A DNA stretch of 64,000 nucleotides from contig NZ_JMDW01000016.1 of the NCBI RefSeq assembly GCF_000691525.1, positions 113,872 to 177,871 on the forward strand, read 5' to 3'. This DNA comes from Mycolicibacterium neoaurum ATCC 25795. Lineage in GTDB: Bacteria; Actinomycetota; Actinomycetes; Mycobacteriales; Mycobacteriaceae. Below are positions 34,729 through 44,134 of this stretch, piece by piece. Numbering within the stretch: the first letter of the stretch is position 1; each line of letters opens with the position of its first letter. The notes beneath the pieces were generated by a model. The model was given only the letters and a program-made list of their open reading frames with translations. It was not told the DNA's origin and did no database searches. The position numbers and the translations under genes are program-made.

Positions 34729-36168
34729 TCAGTCCAGTCGGCGCATCTCGATCGGCAATCCGTCAGCGGGCGTCGGGCCGGTACCCCACGTCATCCGGGG
34801 CCGGTATCCATTGGGTACCGTCCACACGAATCGCCGAAGCATCTGGTGCATAACCGCTTTGACGTTCATATCGGCGAACTGCTGACCCAGACACTTGTGG
34901 ACGCCGCCGCCGAACGGTGCGAACGCGTAACGACCGACGGCAGCGAAATCGGCACCACCGGTGAAGCGATCGGGATCGAAATGGTCCGGGTCCGGCCACC
35001 AGTCGGCCAATCGCATCGACGCGTAGACGTTGATCGCCACCTGCGCCTTGCGCGGGATGAAGTGACCGGCCACCTCGGTGTCCTTGACCGCCTGGCGGAA
35101 GAGGGTGCCCGCCGGTGCGTACATACGAAGGATCTCTTTGAACGCGGCGTCCAACAGGGGATGGTCGTGCCCCAGCTGGTCCAGGCCCAGTTCGTCGTAG
35201 GGCGTATGCCAGGCCTCCTCGCGGAGCCGGTGCTGCCAGTCGGGGTTGCGTGCCAACTCGTAGACCAGCATCGAAATCGCGATCGCACTGGTGTCATGGG
35301 CGGCCATCAGCAGGAAGATCATGTGGTTGACGATGTCCTGGTCGCTGAAGCGATCACCCTCGGCGCTGCGACTGCGGCACAGCATCGAGAACAGATCGGC
35401 GCCGTCGCCCGCCCGTCGTGCCGACACCTGGGTGGCGAAGTAGCGCTCCAGGCGTGCACGGGCGCGTAGCCCTCGCGCCCACGTCCCGCCGGGGACGTCT
35501 GCACGGATCAACGCCTGTCCGCCGCAGACTGTGTCGTGGAAGTCCTGGGACAGCCGGTCGGATTCCGCGCCGAGTTGGGCACCGATGAATACCTCGGCGG
35601 CCTGGTCCAGCAGCAGCTTCTTGACTCCGTCGTAGAACGGGAAGCGCTCGGTGGCAGGCCAGCTTTCGACGGTGCGGGCGATCCCCGGCCGCATCAAGCT
35701 CAGATAGCCGTCGAGCGCGGACCGGGTGAACGCCTGTTGCATGATCCTGCGGTGGTCTCGGTGCTCCTCGAAATCGAGCAGCATGATCCCGCGGTGGAAG
35801 AATGGTCCGATCACCGGTGCCCACCCACGGGTGCTGGAGAATGCCTTGTCCGCGTTGACCCACACCGCTTCCAACGCCTCGGGGCCCATCAGCTGCACGA
35901 TCCGAAAACCGACGCCGCCGGCCCAGGACACCGGGCCATAGCGATCGTAGCGCCGCCGGGCGAACTCCAGCGGTTCGACGATCGAGCTGAGGACATGCCC
36001 GATGACGGGAAACCCGTAGTTGCCCATCACCGGTTTCAGATGGGAGCGGGCCGGTGGTCGGGCCAGGGCATGATCGTGGCTCGGGTATCGGGATGTCACC
36101 GCGGCGGCCGCAACCTGCAGGTGGAGTTTGGCGGCCGCCACGGTATCGGCGGGCAGGACGGTCGTCAC
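34729..36168 (-). CDS. Cytochrome P450, CYP136-like
   Basis: 479 residues. Heme loop FGGGVHKCLG (419-428) with ligand C426, oxygen-activation segment AAHDTS (289-294) and EILR (345-348, ExxR). The stretch GWAPVIGPFFHRGIMLLDFEEH is very close to M. tuberculosis CYP136A1 as I recall it, and the neighbouring SDR and TetR match that region too. It hydroxylates an unknown, probably lipophilic substrate. 4-nt overlap with the SDR gene, so translation is coupled. Confidence 0.9.
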   Translation of the reverse strand: MTTVLPADTVAAAKLHLQVAAAAVTSRYPSHDHALARPPARSHLKPVMGNYGFPVIGHVLSSIVEPLEFARRRYDRYGPVSWAGGVGFRIVQLMGPEALEAVWVNADKAFSSTRGWAPVIGPFFHRGIMLLDFEEHRDHRRIMQQAFTRSALDGYLSLMRPGIARTVESWPATERFPFYDGVKKLLLDQAAEVFIGAQLGAESDRLSQDFHDTVCGGQALIRADVPGGTWARGLRARARLERYFATQVSARRAGDGADLFSMLCRSRSAEGDRFSDQDIVNHMIFLLMAAHDTSAIAISMLVYELARNPDWQHRLREEAWHTPYDELGLDQLGHDHPLLDAAFKEILRMYAPAGTLFRQAVKDTEVAGHFIPRKAQVAINVYASMRLADWWPDPDHFDPDRFTGGADFAAVGRYAFAPFGGGVHKCLGQQFADMNVKAVMHQMLRRFVWTVPNGYRPRMTWGTGPTPADGLPIEMRRLD

Positions 36169-36977
36169 TGGCCGATCCTGTCCAGATAGCTGCGCCGGGC
36201 ATCGGGGTCGTAGGCCCCTGGCGGCCGCCGGAAGGTGGCCAGCCGCTTCATTATCTGCAGCACCGGTTCCGGTGCCGCCTCTTCGATGGTGCCCATGGGG
36301 GCCAGCCAGCGCGGCACGGTGATCTCGCGGCGGGGGCGTTGCGCGCTGTCGGCGATGGCCATGGCGATATCCTCGGGTTCGCGGGTGGGCAGCAGATCCA
36401 GCGATACGCCCGCGGTCAGCTCGGTGTGCACGGCGGTGGGCATCACGGTACTCAGTGTGACTGCGGTGGAGGCGATTTCGGCGCGGATTGCGCGCGAGAA
36501 CGCCGCGACGCCGTACTTTGACGCGCAGTACACCGACATGCCAGGGGTGGTCACCTTGGCCGCCATCGATGCCACATTGACGATATGTCCGTGGTTGCGC
36601 GCCAGCATGCCCGGCAGGAAGGCGTGTACGCCGTTGATCGGTCCGAGCAGATTGACGGCCACCTCGCGGTGGTAGAGGTCCAGGCGGGTATCGGTGAAGG
36701 CGCCCATGTATTGGATCCCGGCATTGTTCACCAGCATCGCAGGCGGGCCGTCAGCGGCGACAACGGTGTCGTGAAAGGCGGTGACGCCGGCTGGATCGGT
36801 AACGTCCAGATGCAGTGCGCTGGCGCCGATCTCGGCTGCGGTCTTTTCTGCCTCATCGATATCGAGATCACCGATCCAGACCTTCGCGCCCCGGCCGGCG
36901 AGCTCGACTGCGGTGGCTCTGCCGATGCCGCGGGCGCCGCCGGTGATACAACAGACTGCGCCATCGAGTGTGATCAT
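36165..36977 (-). CDS. SDR-family oxidoreductase (Rv3057c-like)
   Basis: 270 residues: TGGARGIG at 12-19, NNAG, and the catalytic YCASK motif. The C-terminal 50 residues extend beyond the core. It should oxidise or reduce the P450 product or substrate with NAD(P). Overlaps the P450 gene and the preceding unknown gene by 4 nt each, so the three are one operon. Confidence 0.85.
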   Translation of the reverse strand: MITLDGAVCCITGGARGIGRATAVELAGRGAKVWIGDLDIDEAEKTAAEIGASALHLDVTDPAGVTAFHDTVVAADGPPAMLVNNAGIQYMGAFTDTRLDLYHREVAVNLLGPINGVHAFLPGMLARNHGHIVNVASMAAKVTTPGMSVYCASKYGVAAFSRAIRAEIASTAVTLSTVMPTAVHTELTAGVSLDLLPTREPEDIAMAIADSAQRPRREITVPRWLAPMGTIEEAAPEPVLQIMKRLATFRRPPGAYDPDARRSYLDRIGQ

Positions 36978-37660
36978 GCCCGGACGGCCTTCTCGTCACT
37001 GAACTCACGCAGGCCGAAGTATGCAATCAGCCGGATCTCGCCGCTGGGCAGGGTCAGGAGGGCGCGGCCGAGATACAACCCCGGCGTCAGCTCGACCACC
37101 TCGTCACGGGTGCGTTTGATGGGGAACGTGCGCACGCTGGGGTTGCGGTACTCGGGGACTCCGTAGTCGAGGGCCCGCACCTTGATGAACGGTGCGATGG
37201 CGGCGGTGTCGATCTGGTGATCGAACTCGAAGCCGATGGTTTCGTCGCCGCGTCGGCGCAGTCCGGTGTACAGCGGCGCGACGGCGCGCAACGAGAACCG
37301 ACCTAGCGGGGACAACCGATTGAAGCCCGTGCCCGTTGCCATATCGAAGGTCTTTCCGCGCCAGGTCGGGTCGATCTTCATCAGCGGATTGGCCAAATAG
37401 GCCTCCGGGATGCCGAACAGTTTGCCGATGATCAGGCCCTCCATCGGGCCATCGGGCCCCTCGGGAGCGTGCCCGTTGGCGAACAGTTCCGCCAGCTGAT
37501 CGAACCGTCCGTCGTTGCCGAGGTCGCGAAGGTAGTCCCAGCCCAGCCGACGGGCCAGCACGGGCGTGGTCTGCGCGGTCAGGCGCAGGTCATCGAGGAC
37601 CGACGAGCTCGACGGTGCGGCTTGGCTCGGCTGCCTCGGGGTGATGGGTGACGCGGTCAT
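36974..37660 (-). CDS. Unknown protein heading the CYP136-like operon
   Basis: 228 residues, soluble, no signal peptide. Middle segment GPMEGLIIGKLFGIPEAYL then DPTWRGKTFD, and a C-terminal half rich in strands (GLYLGRALLTLPSGEIRLIAYFGL). The W-R-G-K-x-F piece recalls GXWXG/DUF4334-type proteins that bind hydrophobic ligands, but I hold this weakly. Coupled to the SDR and P450 genes. ATG 37660. Confidence 0.7.
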   Translation of the reverse strand: MTASPITPRQPSQAAPSSSSVLDDLRLTAQTTPVLARRLGWDYLRDLGNDGRFDQLAELFANGHAPEGPDGPMEGLIIGKLFGIPEAYLANPLMKIDPTWRGKTFDMATGTGFNRLSPLGRFSLRAVAPLYTGLRRRGDETIGFEFDHQIDTAAIAPFIKVRALDYGVPEYRNPSVRTFPIKRTRDEVVELTPGLYLGRALLTLPSGEIRLIAYFGLREFSDEKAVRA

Positions 37661-37701
37661 GGCCTCTCCTCAAATCAGGCACGAAGTCGTACCACTTATA
37701 T

Positions 37702-37713
37702 TCTGGTACCAGA
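37702..37713. promoter_or_regulatory. Predicted TetR operator in the CYP136-like divergent promoter
   Basis: TCTGGTACCAGA is a perfect 12-bp palindrome. It is followed by CCAGACC-GTG-CCAGACT, a direct repetition of the half site. Lies 42 nt before the unknown gene and about 20 nt before the TetR gene, right for controlling both. Confidence 0.65.
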
Positions 37714-37734
37714 CCGTGCCAGACTGTGGGGGTG

Positions 37735-38529
37735 GTGTCAACGGCCGGCTCGCGGCAGAGCGCTGCCGGGTGCGACGATCTCCTCGTGCCCGATATCCCG
37801 CAGCGCAGCTATGCCGGGCAGACCGCCGACGCCAGGCGTAAGCACCGCCGCTCACGGCTGATCGAGGCCGCCGTCGCTGCCATGGCCGAGAACGGCTGGC
37901 GTGCGATCACGGTGGACAAACTGTGCGCCGGCGCCGGACTCAACAAGCGCTACTTCTACGAAAACTTCACCGATCTGGATGACGTGGCCACGGCAGCCGT
38001 CGACGACATCGCCACCCAGGTGCGTGATGCCACCCTGGCGGCCGTGGCGTTCGTTTTGACCGAATCGCTGGAGACGCAGGCTCACGCTGCCGTGAATGCG
38101 GTCGTACGGACCCTGACGGCGGACCCGCGCCGTGCGCGCGTACTGCTGGGCTCGGTGGCGAGTTCCCCTGCGGTGCAACAGCACCGAGACAGCGTTCTGG
38201 CCGGTCTAACCGCCGTCCTGGTCGGCCATGCGCGCACTGTGCACAGTGTCGAACTGGAGTCCGACCCGCTGGCCCGTGTCGCTCCAGCCTTCATCATCGG
38301 TGGCACGGCGGACGCGATCCTGGCGTTTGTCGACGGGAGCACCGATGTGAGCATCGAGGACCTGATCGACAGCTTGGCCACCCTCTGGCTGATCACCGGT
38401 AATGGCGCTGCTGAGTTCGCCCGTGCCCGTGTCGATCAGACGGAGGCCTGCCAGGCGCGGGCCGCGACGAGCTCGGGTACCAATGTCTCGGTGAGTAGTC
38501 GGACATCGTCGACACCATCGCCGGGGTAA
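37735..38529 (+). CDS. TetR-family regulator of the CYP136-like operon
   Basis: 264 residues from GTG 37735 (GGGGG just upstream; GTG 37786 possible). HTH at about 35-85 (ITVDKLCAGAGLNKRYFYENFTDLDDVA). Divergent from the three-gene operon. The C-terminal 30 residues are low-complexity (SSGTNVSVSSRTSSTPSPG) because the gene runs 94 nt into the convergent SIS gene; this tail may be recent or non-essential. Confidence 0.8.
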   Translation: MSTAGSRQSAAGCDDLLVPDIPQRSYAGQTADARRKHRRSRLIEAAVAAMAENGWRAITVDKLCAGAGLNKRYFYENFTDLDDVATAAVDDIATQVRDATLAAVAFVLTESLETQAHAAVNAVVRTLTADPRRARVLLGSVASSPAVQQHRDSVLAGLTAVLVGHARTVHSVELESDPLARVAPAFIIGGTADAILAFVDGSTDVSIEDLIDSLATLWLITGNGAAEFARARVDQTEACQARAATSSGTNVSVSSRTSSTPSPG

Positions 38530-39401
38530 CGCACGCAGGTGGTCGCGGTGGCCACCGCACCGCCCACCGCAACCACGGTGGTCTGGCGTGGGCCCGTCCA
38601 CTCGGCCAGCTGGGCCTCCCATGCCGACCCGGCGAAGACCAGCATCCGCATATCGGTGTTCTTGGTGCGATACACGTCGACGTGACTCCAATCGCCGGTC
38701 TCACAGCCGATGGCCGACCGCCGCGGACCCTCGCGGAACATCAGTGCCCCCTGCTGGGCGGACGAGAGTCGGTGCGCCGGTGCGCAGAGATGTGTCTCGA
38801 CCGGACCCAACAGGCACTCGGAAACTGTGGGAAGCCAGTCTGATTCATGGGTCAGCAGGTGGTCGCTGGCCTGGGCCGCCATCTCCACCGTGGTTGTCAG
38901 CTCGTCGATGGGTGTTCCCGTCAACTGGCATTCGAGCGCCAGCAGCAACACCAGCGTGTGCTGGAAGCTTCGGCAGGCCACCCCGCCGAGCTCGGGTTCG
39001 GCCAGGAGTTCGACAGTGGCCGAGCAGCGTTCGGTGATGGCCGATCCGGCGGTGTTGGTCAGCGCCACCGTCGTGGCGGTGGGATCCAGGCGGTCGAGCG
39101 CGTCCAGTGTTTCCACCGATCCGCCTGACGCCGAGGTCGCAATGACCAGGGTGCCGGGGCCCCATTCCGGCAGCAGCCGGGATGACGCTATCTCCGAAAC
39201 CGCGCAGACGCCACGCGCACGCAATCGTGCTGCGGCGACGCCGGCCGCGTAGGCGGAGGACCCCATGCCGAGGAAGACGACACGCGATATGTCCTCCGGG
39301 ATCACCGTCGCCCACGGATTCCGTTGTGCCAGCGCCGTGGCCAGTCTGGACAGCACCTCCGGCTTGCGGGTGAGGTCGGCGGCAAAGGCATCGGGATTCA
39401 T
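38436..39401 (-). CDS. SIS-domain sugar isomerase/deaminase-like protein
   Basis: 321 residues with two SIS domains: FLGMGSSAYAAGVAA and ATSASGGSVETLDAL in the first, GPVETHLCAP then AQQGALMFREG in the second, as in the isomerase half of GlmS. Predicted to act on a hexosamine-6-phosphate. It is the last gene of an operon with a glucosamine-kinase-like gene (4-nt overlap). That pair would turn glucosamine into GlcN-6-P and then fructose-6-P. Specific activity is inference. Confidence 0.75.
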   Translation of the reverse strand: MNPDAFAADLTRKPEVLSRLATALAQRNPWATVIPEDISRVVFLGMGSSAYAAGVAAARLRARGVCAVSEIASSRLLPEWGPGTLVIATSASGGSVETLDALDRLDPTATTVALTNTAGSAITERCSATVELLAEPELGGVACRSFQHTLVLLLALECQLTGTPIDELTTTVEMAAQASDHLLTHESDWLPTVSECLLGPVETHLCAPAHRLSSAQQGALMFREGPRRSAIGCETGDWSHVDVYRTKNTDMRMLVFAGSAWEAQLAEWTGPRQTTVVAVGGAVATATTCVRYPGDGVDDVRLLTETLVPELVAARAWQASV

Positions 39402-40621
39402 CGGCTCATCTCGTGCAGTAGGGCGGGTAGGGCGGCATCGGGAACATACATCCAGCGGGGCAGGTGGCGGGCTGCGTAGACGATCTCGCGCAGCACCTGC
39501 TGTAACCGCAGGGCGATGAGCGCATCATCGATGTGCAGTCCGGTCTGCCCGTTGTCGGCGAGCCTGTTCAGGTAGGCCTCGTACAACGCAGTGCGTGCCG
39601 TCAGCTCCACCGGCCGCAACTGCTCGGGTGTGAGGTCGCCGCGGCGGGCCGCGACGATGCCGACATGTGTCAATGACTGGATGATCCCGGCCAGGTCGAC
39701 CGCCGCCGGTGCGGGTAGCACACGCTCGTCCGGGGGGAGAACGGGATTGCCGTCGAAGTCGTTGACCAGCAACATGTTCGAAGACCGCAGTATCTGACCC
39801 ACGTGCAGGTCCCCGTGCACATCCAGTATCGGTACACCGGTGAGAGCGGCAAGGTGCTGCAGAGTCGCTGCGATGGTGTCGGCGTGTCGGGTGAGAAGAT
39901 CCGCCAGCTGCGGATCGGCCAGCCGGTGCGCGGCATCGAAGGTGGCGAACGCACTGTCGCGCCAACGGCGCGCATCGGTGTCGGTGGCGACGGTGACAGT
40001 CGCGGCCAACGCGATATGCAGGTCGGCGATCACCTCTCCCAGGGAAGAGCAGGTGCACAGCACGGCGGAGTGATCGCCGGTTCGTGCGGCGTCCAGAAAC
40101 AGGTCAACGGCCCATGTCCAACCGTCGACAGCGCCAGGAAGATATCCGGTGATCGTCGCGGCGAGGGTTTCCGGACCGTCGTCGGGTGTCCAGGTGAGCA
40201 CCGCCCACGGCGTGGGCATCGCGGTGAAACCTGCGGCGGTCAAGCCGGTCAGCCGTCCGGGGGCAGGATGCGGTCCGCGCTCCAGATGCGTGGCCCACTT
40301 CACCACCGCGATATCGCCGACGATCACCGATTCGTTGGTTTGGTCGACCCCTACCGCTCGCTCTCCATTCGGCACCCGGCCATTGGCCCAGGACACCACT
40401 TCGAAACGGCCGGCCGAGCTGCGACCGGCGGTGCCGACGATCAGCTCGAGCAGGGCTTCTGCCGCACCGTCACCCGGACTGGCACGACGGATCCCGCCGT
40501 CGCGGACCACCGGAACAGCCGAGAGCTCACCGTCGCTGCTGATGATCGCGAGCGCATGCCGATCCCCGAGGGGCAGCAGATCGAGCGGGGCGTCGAGCGG
40601 ATCGTCGGTATCCGAGATCAC
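39398..40621 (-). CDS. Maltokinase/APH-like kinase, candidate glucosamine kinase
   Basis: 407 residues. Kinase loop VHGDLHVGQIL (H269, D271) and NDFDGNP (D288/D290). An N-terminal cap domain (1-110) resembles the maltokinase/GlcN kinase group known from actinobacteria, whose members have been found next to SIS isomerase genes, as here. GTG start 2 nt after the glycosyltransferase stop; stop overlaps the SIS start by 4 nt. It would phosphorylate glucosamine at O6. Confidence 0.7.
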   Translation of the reverse strand: MISDTDDPLDAPLDLLPLGDRHALAIISSDGELSAVPVVRDGGIRRASPGDGAAEALLELIVGTAGRSSAGRFEVVSWANGRVPNGERAVGVDQTNESVIVGDIAVVKWATHLERGPHPAPGRLTGLTAAGFTAMPTPWAVLTWTPDDGPETLAATITGYLPGAVDGWTWAVDLFLDAARTGDHSAVLCTCSSLGEVIADLHIALAATVTVATDTDARRWRDSAFATFDAAHRLADPQLADLLTRHADTIAATLQHLAALTGVPILDVHGDLHVGQILRSSNMLLVNDFDGNPVLPPDERVLPAPAAVDLAGIIQSLTHVGIVAARRGDLTPEQLRPVELTARTALYEAYLNRLADNGQTGLHIDDALIALRLQQVLREIVYAARHLPRWMYVPDAALPALLHEMSR

Positions 40622-40623
40622 GG

Positions 40624-41928
40624 TCAGCTGCGGTGTTCGAGGCCGACACGTTCGATGACATCGGCCGCCACTCGCAGTCCGTCACGCTCGCGGATCTTCT
40701 CTCCGATCTGCGAAACCCGTTCGCGTAGATTGTGATCGGCCAGGATTCGGTCCAGGGCGTCGACCAGGTCGCCGTCGGCGAAGTGATAGGTGTCCAGTCG
40801 CACCCCGAGGTTCAGCTCGTCCACACGCTGAGCGTTCTCGTACTGATCCCAGAACAAGGGCAGGACGATCAGCGGTTTGCCGAAATGCAGTGACTCGGTG
40901 GTGGTGTTGTTCCCGCCGTGCGATATCACCGCGTCGACCAGCGGGATGATCCTGGTCTGCGGCAACATCTGCTCGCCGACCATGTTGTCGGCCAGCCGAA
41001 TTTGGTCGGCTTGCGGGCCCTTGCTGACGATGAAGCGATGCGGCGTACCGCCCAGCACATCGACCAGTCGTTGCATCAGGGCGACGTCGGCGGCGCCCAG
41101 CGAGCCGAGCGACAGATAGACCAGCGCGCTGCCCTCCGGGCGCTGTGCCATGCTCGGCGGAAGTTCATAGGCCTCGTCGGTCTCTCGAATGCTGGAGTCG
41201 ACGCGCGTCCAGGAGTCGTCGAGCGCGCGACGATCGACATAATCGGCCTCGGCGGGATAGATGTAGATGGTGGCAGCATTATCGCGAGGCATGAACTCCA
41301 GCTCGGGGAGCGGCGCGGCACCCTGGGCGCGGACCCAGGCATCGAAATCCGCCCACATCGGGCGCAGGACACGGTCGAATTCGGCGCGATAGCTCTCCCA
41401 TTGCGACGGGTCGTCACTGGGAAGTCCGGAAAACGGCGGCGGCACATCGGGTCCCGGCACCTCCAATGGACTACAGGAGATGAATCGGACGAAGGGCTTG
41501 CCGGCGGTGGCCAACGCGGGGAACAGGATGACATTGTCTTCGACGATCACGTCGGGCTGATGGGTGGCGATGATCTCTCGCAGCCGCGCCTCGCTGTATT
41601 TCGCGCCGTCGATCAGCGCCTGGAACGTCGGGGCGATGAACGATTCGATCTGCTCGATGGTCGGCTTGGCGAACGCGGGTGCGGTCTCGGCGATGAAGTC
41701 GGTCCAGAACTGTCCGGCGTCGGCGTCGGCATCGTCGGGACTCGGCTCGGCGAGATCGACCAACTCTTCGACGAATCCGTACTTTTCGATCTTCCCTGCC
41801 CACGATGACTCGGCGGCGAAGATGATGCGGTGGCCGCGCTCCCGCAACTTCGCTGCGACACCGATGCACTGGTTGGTGGGCCCGTAGGCGGACTCCGGCC
41901 AGAACATGATGGTCAGGGGTGTGCTCAT
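40624..41928 (-). CDS. GT1-family glycosyltransferase (macrolide/UGT type)
   Basis: 434 residues, GT-B fold. The C-terminal nucleotide-sugar signature reads VISHGGNNTTTESLHFGKPLIVLPLFWDQ. The N-terminal acceptor domain begins FWPESAYGPTNQCIG. It would move a sugar from UDP or dTDP to a small hydrophobic acceptor, as in antibiotic inactivation or glycolipid making. I chose ATG 41928 (AAGGAAGA upstream); the open frame continues 312 nt further but over the TetR gene. Coupled to the TetR gene by ATGA. Confidence 0.85.
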   Translation of the reverse strand: MSTPLTIMFWPESAYGPTNQCIGVAAKLRERGHRIIFAAESSWAGKIEKYGFVEELVDLAEPSPDDADADAGQFWTDFIAETAPAFAKPTIEQIESFIAPTFQALIDGAKYSEARLREIIATHQPDVIVEDNVILFPALATAGKPFVRFISCSPLEVPGPDVPPPFSGLPSDDPSQWESYRAEFDRVLRPMWADFDAWVRAQGAAPLPELEFMPRDNAATIYIYPAEADYVDRRALDDSWTRVDSSIRETDEAYELPPSMAQRPEGSALVYLSLGSLGAADVALMQRLVDVLGGTPHRFIVSKGPQADQIRLADNMVGEQMLPQTRIIPLVDAVISHGGNNTTTESLHFGKPLIVLPLFWDQYENAQRVDELNLGVRLDTYHFADGDLVDALDRILADHNLRERVSQIGEKIRERDGLRVAADVIERVGLEHRS

Positions 41929-42554
41929 CGTTTCTTCCTTTCGCCATGTTCTGTGCGGGGCAGGGGATGGCCGGTCGTCACCCGTGCGTAGTCGAGGATG
42001 AGCTCGGTTGAGGCGTCGGCATCCAGGCTGGGATGGCGTGCCACCATCCGATAGCCGTAGGCGTCCTCGAGGGCGACGATGTTGCGCGCGATGGTCAGGG
42101 ACGGGGAGGCCAGGGTGAAGGCGCCTTGTGCCGCACCGGATTCGAGGATGACCTGATACATGGCGACCTGGCGATCGAACAACGCCGTGAGCAACACGCC
42201 GTAGGTGGGGTAACGACCGGCCGCGCCACCGAGCTCGCACAAGAGTTTGACCGCCGGGTCGTCTGAATCCACCGGGAGACCGGATTCGATGGTGACGACC
42301 AATCGACGGTCTGGTTCGGCAATACCCTCGATAGCCCGGAGCCGGTCGTCGTAGAAGCGCTCCATCCCGGCGCGGTTGGCCTCGACGAGCAGGGTCTGTA
42401 CGTCGGGAAAGTGATAGAGGACCGCGCCGGAGGTCAATCCGGCCTCGGCGGCCACCTGGTTGAGCTGCACATCGGCACCGTGTTTCATCACGGCGCGCTG
42501 CGCCGCGTTGAGCAGCTTCGCGCGTCGTTCTGTACGGCTTACCGGCACGCCCAT
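41925..42554 (-). CDS. TetR-family regulator heading the glycosyltransferase operon
   Basis: 209 residues: HTH at about 8-55 (VQLNQVAAEAGLTSGAVLYHFPDVQTLL) and a helical ligand domain. First gene of the TetR-GT-kinase-SIS operon, so probably autorepressed. GAGGGGAA lies close to ATG 42554; GTG 42545 would be better spaced. Upstream 42555-42735 is AT-rich with small inverted repeats but no clear strong palindrome. Confidence 0.85.
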   Translation of the reverse strand: MGVPVSRTERRAKLLNAAQRAVMKHGADVQLNQVAAEAGLTSGAVLYHFPDVQTLLVEANRAGMERFYDDRLRAIEGIAEPDRRLVVTIESGLPVDSDDPAVKLLCELGGAAGRYPTYGVLLTALFDRQVAMYQVILESGAAQGAFTLASPSLTIARNIVALEDAYGYRMVARHPSLDADASTELILDYARVTTGHPLPRTEHGERKKR

Positions 42555-42735
42555 TTCCCCTCAGTCGCTGTCGACATCACTGTGCCAGATAACCGCCAGC
42601 GGTGGGATACAAATTTGAACAGTTACTCAGTTCTTACATACCCAGCGCCACCTACGTGCGATGTTATGAATAGATCGCATTGAAGTTCAGTGCAAGTATG
42701 TTCCCGATCGTTCATCAGAGATACCGGAGTGCACC

Positions 42736-44124
42736 ATGAGACCCGCCGACGAGTTGCGCGATGCCGTGCCGCGGCCCGTCTGGTGGGATGACGTGGATAC
42801 GGGCCCACGCAGCGAACCGCTGATCGGTCGGCAGCGTGCCGACCTGGTGATCATCGGTGGCGGATACACCGGGCTCTGGGCGGCCATCGAAGCGCTCACC
42901 GAGCATCCCGACCGCCGTGTTGTCCTGCTCGAACAGGATTGGATCGGGGCGGGTGCCTCCGGCCGTAACGGTGGTTTCATCTCCGAATCCCTGACCCATG
43001 GCATCGCCCACGGTGAGGCGATGTGGCCCGACGAACTCGACGAGCTGCAACGCCTCGGCCGCCAGAACGTCGAACAGATCGCGGAGCTGCTCCAGCACCA
43101 CGATGTCGACGCTGATCTGCGCATGGTGGGCAAGACGACGCTGGCCAGGACCGTCCGCGACGCGGAGACACTTCGTGCAGCCGTGCCGACGTACACCCGG
43201 CGCGGTGAAGACGTGTGCTTCCTCGACCGCGACGAGGTGCGCGCCGACGTCCACTCACCGGTCTTCGTCGGGGGGCTGCGGATCTCCGGTGGCGGACTGG
43301 TCGACCCGATGGCCTTGACCCAGGGCCTGCGTAGGATCGCGGAAACACTCGGTGCGGCCGTCTTCGAGCGATCCGCAGCGACCGGTATCGAGCGGTCGGG
43401 CGCCGGATTGACCGTGCATTGCCCCCGCGGACGTGTCGACACGTCGCAGGTCTTGCTTGCCTCCAATGCGTATCCGCCGCTGTTGCGGCGACTGCGTGCC
43501 TGGGTTCTTCCGGTCTACGACTATGTGCTCGCCACGGCGCCACTGACCGCCGAGCAGCTGGAATCGATTGGCTGGAGGCAGAACCAGGGGCTCACCGATG
43601 CGGGGAATCAGTTCCACTACTTCCGCCGGACCCGCGACGACCGCATCGTGTGGGGCGGCTACGACGCGATCTATCACTTCGGCAATGCCGTGCACAGCAG
43701 ACTCGAACAGCGAGATGCCTCGCATCGGCTTCTGGCGCAGCACTTCCGGCAGACATTCCCGCAACTGGGATCGCTTCCGTTCACCCACCGGTGGGGCGGA
43801 GTGATCGACACGACGACCCGATTCACCCCGATCTTCGGGACTGCATACGCCGGCAGACTTGCCTACGCCGTCGGCTTCACCGGCCTGGGCGTGGCCTCCA
43901 CGCGATTCGGCGCCCGGGTCGCGCTGGATCTGTTGGCAGACCGGGTGAGCGAACGGACCAGACTGAAGGCGGTCACCGGCACCGCGGTGCCCTTTCCGCC
44001 CGAGCCACTGCGCTGGACTGCCGTGCAGCTCACCCGCGCAGCGCTGGCACGCGAGGACGAAACCGGCACGCGGGGAATGCTTCTGCGCACCCTCGACCGG
44101 TTCGGCGTCGGCTTCAACAGCTGA
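42736..44124 (+). CDS. FAD-dependent amine oxidoreductase (DAO family, PuuB/OrdL-like)
   Basis: 462 residues. FAD-binding GGGYTG at 41-46, then GAGASGRNGGFI, typical of DAO-family gamma-glutamylputrescine oxidase relatives, and a C-terminal GFTGLGVASTRFGARVA that closes the FAD site. Oxidises a primary or secondary amine to an imine or aldehyde. CGGAG before the ATG. Followed 10 nt later by an aldehyde dehydrogenase and then a permease, so it is an import-and-oxidise route for an amine such as putrescine or an aminated amino acid. Confidence 0.85.
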   Translation: MRPADELRDAVPRPVWWDDVDTGPRSEPLIGRQRADLVIIGGGYTGLWAAIEALTEHPDRRVVLLEQDWIGAGASGRNGGFISESLTHGIAHGEAMWPDELDELQRLGRQNVEQIAELLQHHDVDADLRMVGKTTLARTVRDAETLRAAVPTYTRRGEDVCFLDRDEVRADVHSPVFVGGLRISGGGLVDPMALTQGLRRIAETLGAAVFERSAATGIERSGAGLTVHCPRGRVDTSQVLLASNAYPPLLRRLRAWVLPVYDYVLATAPLTAEQLESIGWRQNQGLTDAGNQFHYFRRTRDDRIVWGGYDAIYHFGNAVHSRLEQRDASHRLLAQHFRQTFPQLGSLPFTHRWGGVIDTTTRFTPIFGTAYAGRLAYAVGFTGLGVASTRFGARVALDLLADRVSERTRLKAVTGTAVPFPPEPLRWTAVQLTRAALAREDETGTRGMLLRTLDRFGVGFNS

Positions 44125-44134
44125 GGAGACAGCG

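Noticed and set aside
41929..42240. 104-codon N-terminal extension of the glycosyltransferase frame
   Set aside because: It lies over the TetR gene, is arginine-rich junk, and a good ribosome site precedes ATG 41928.
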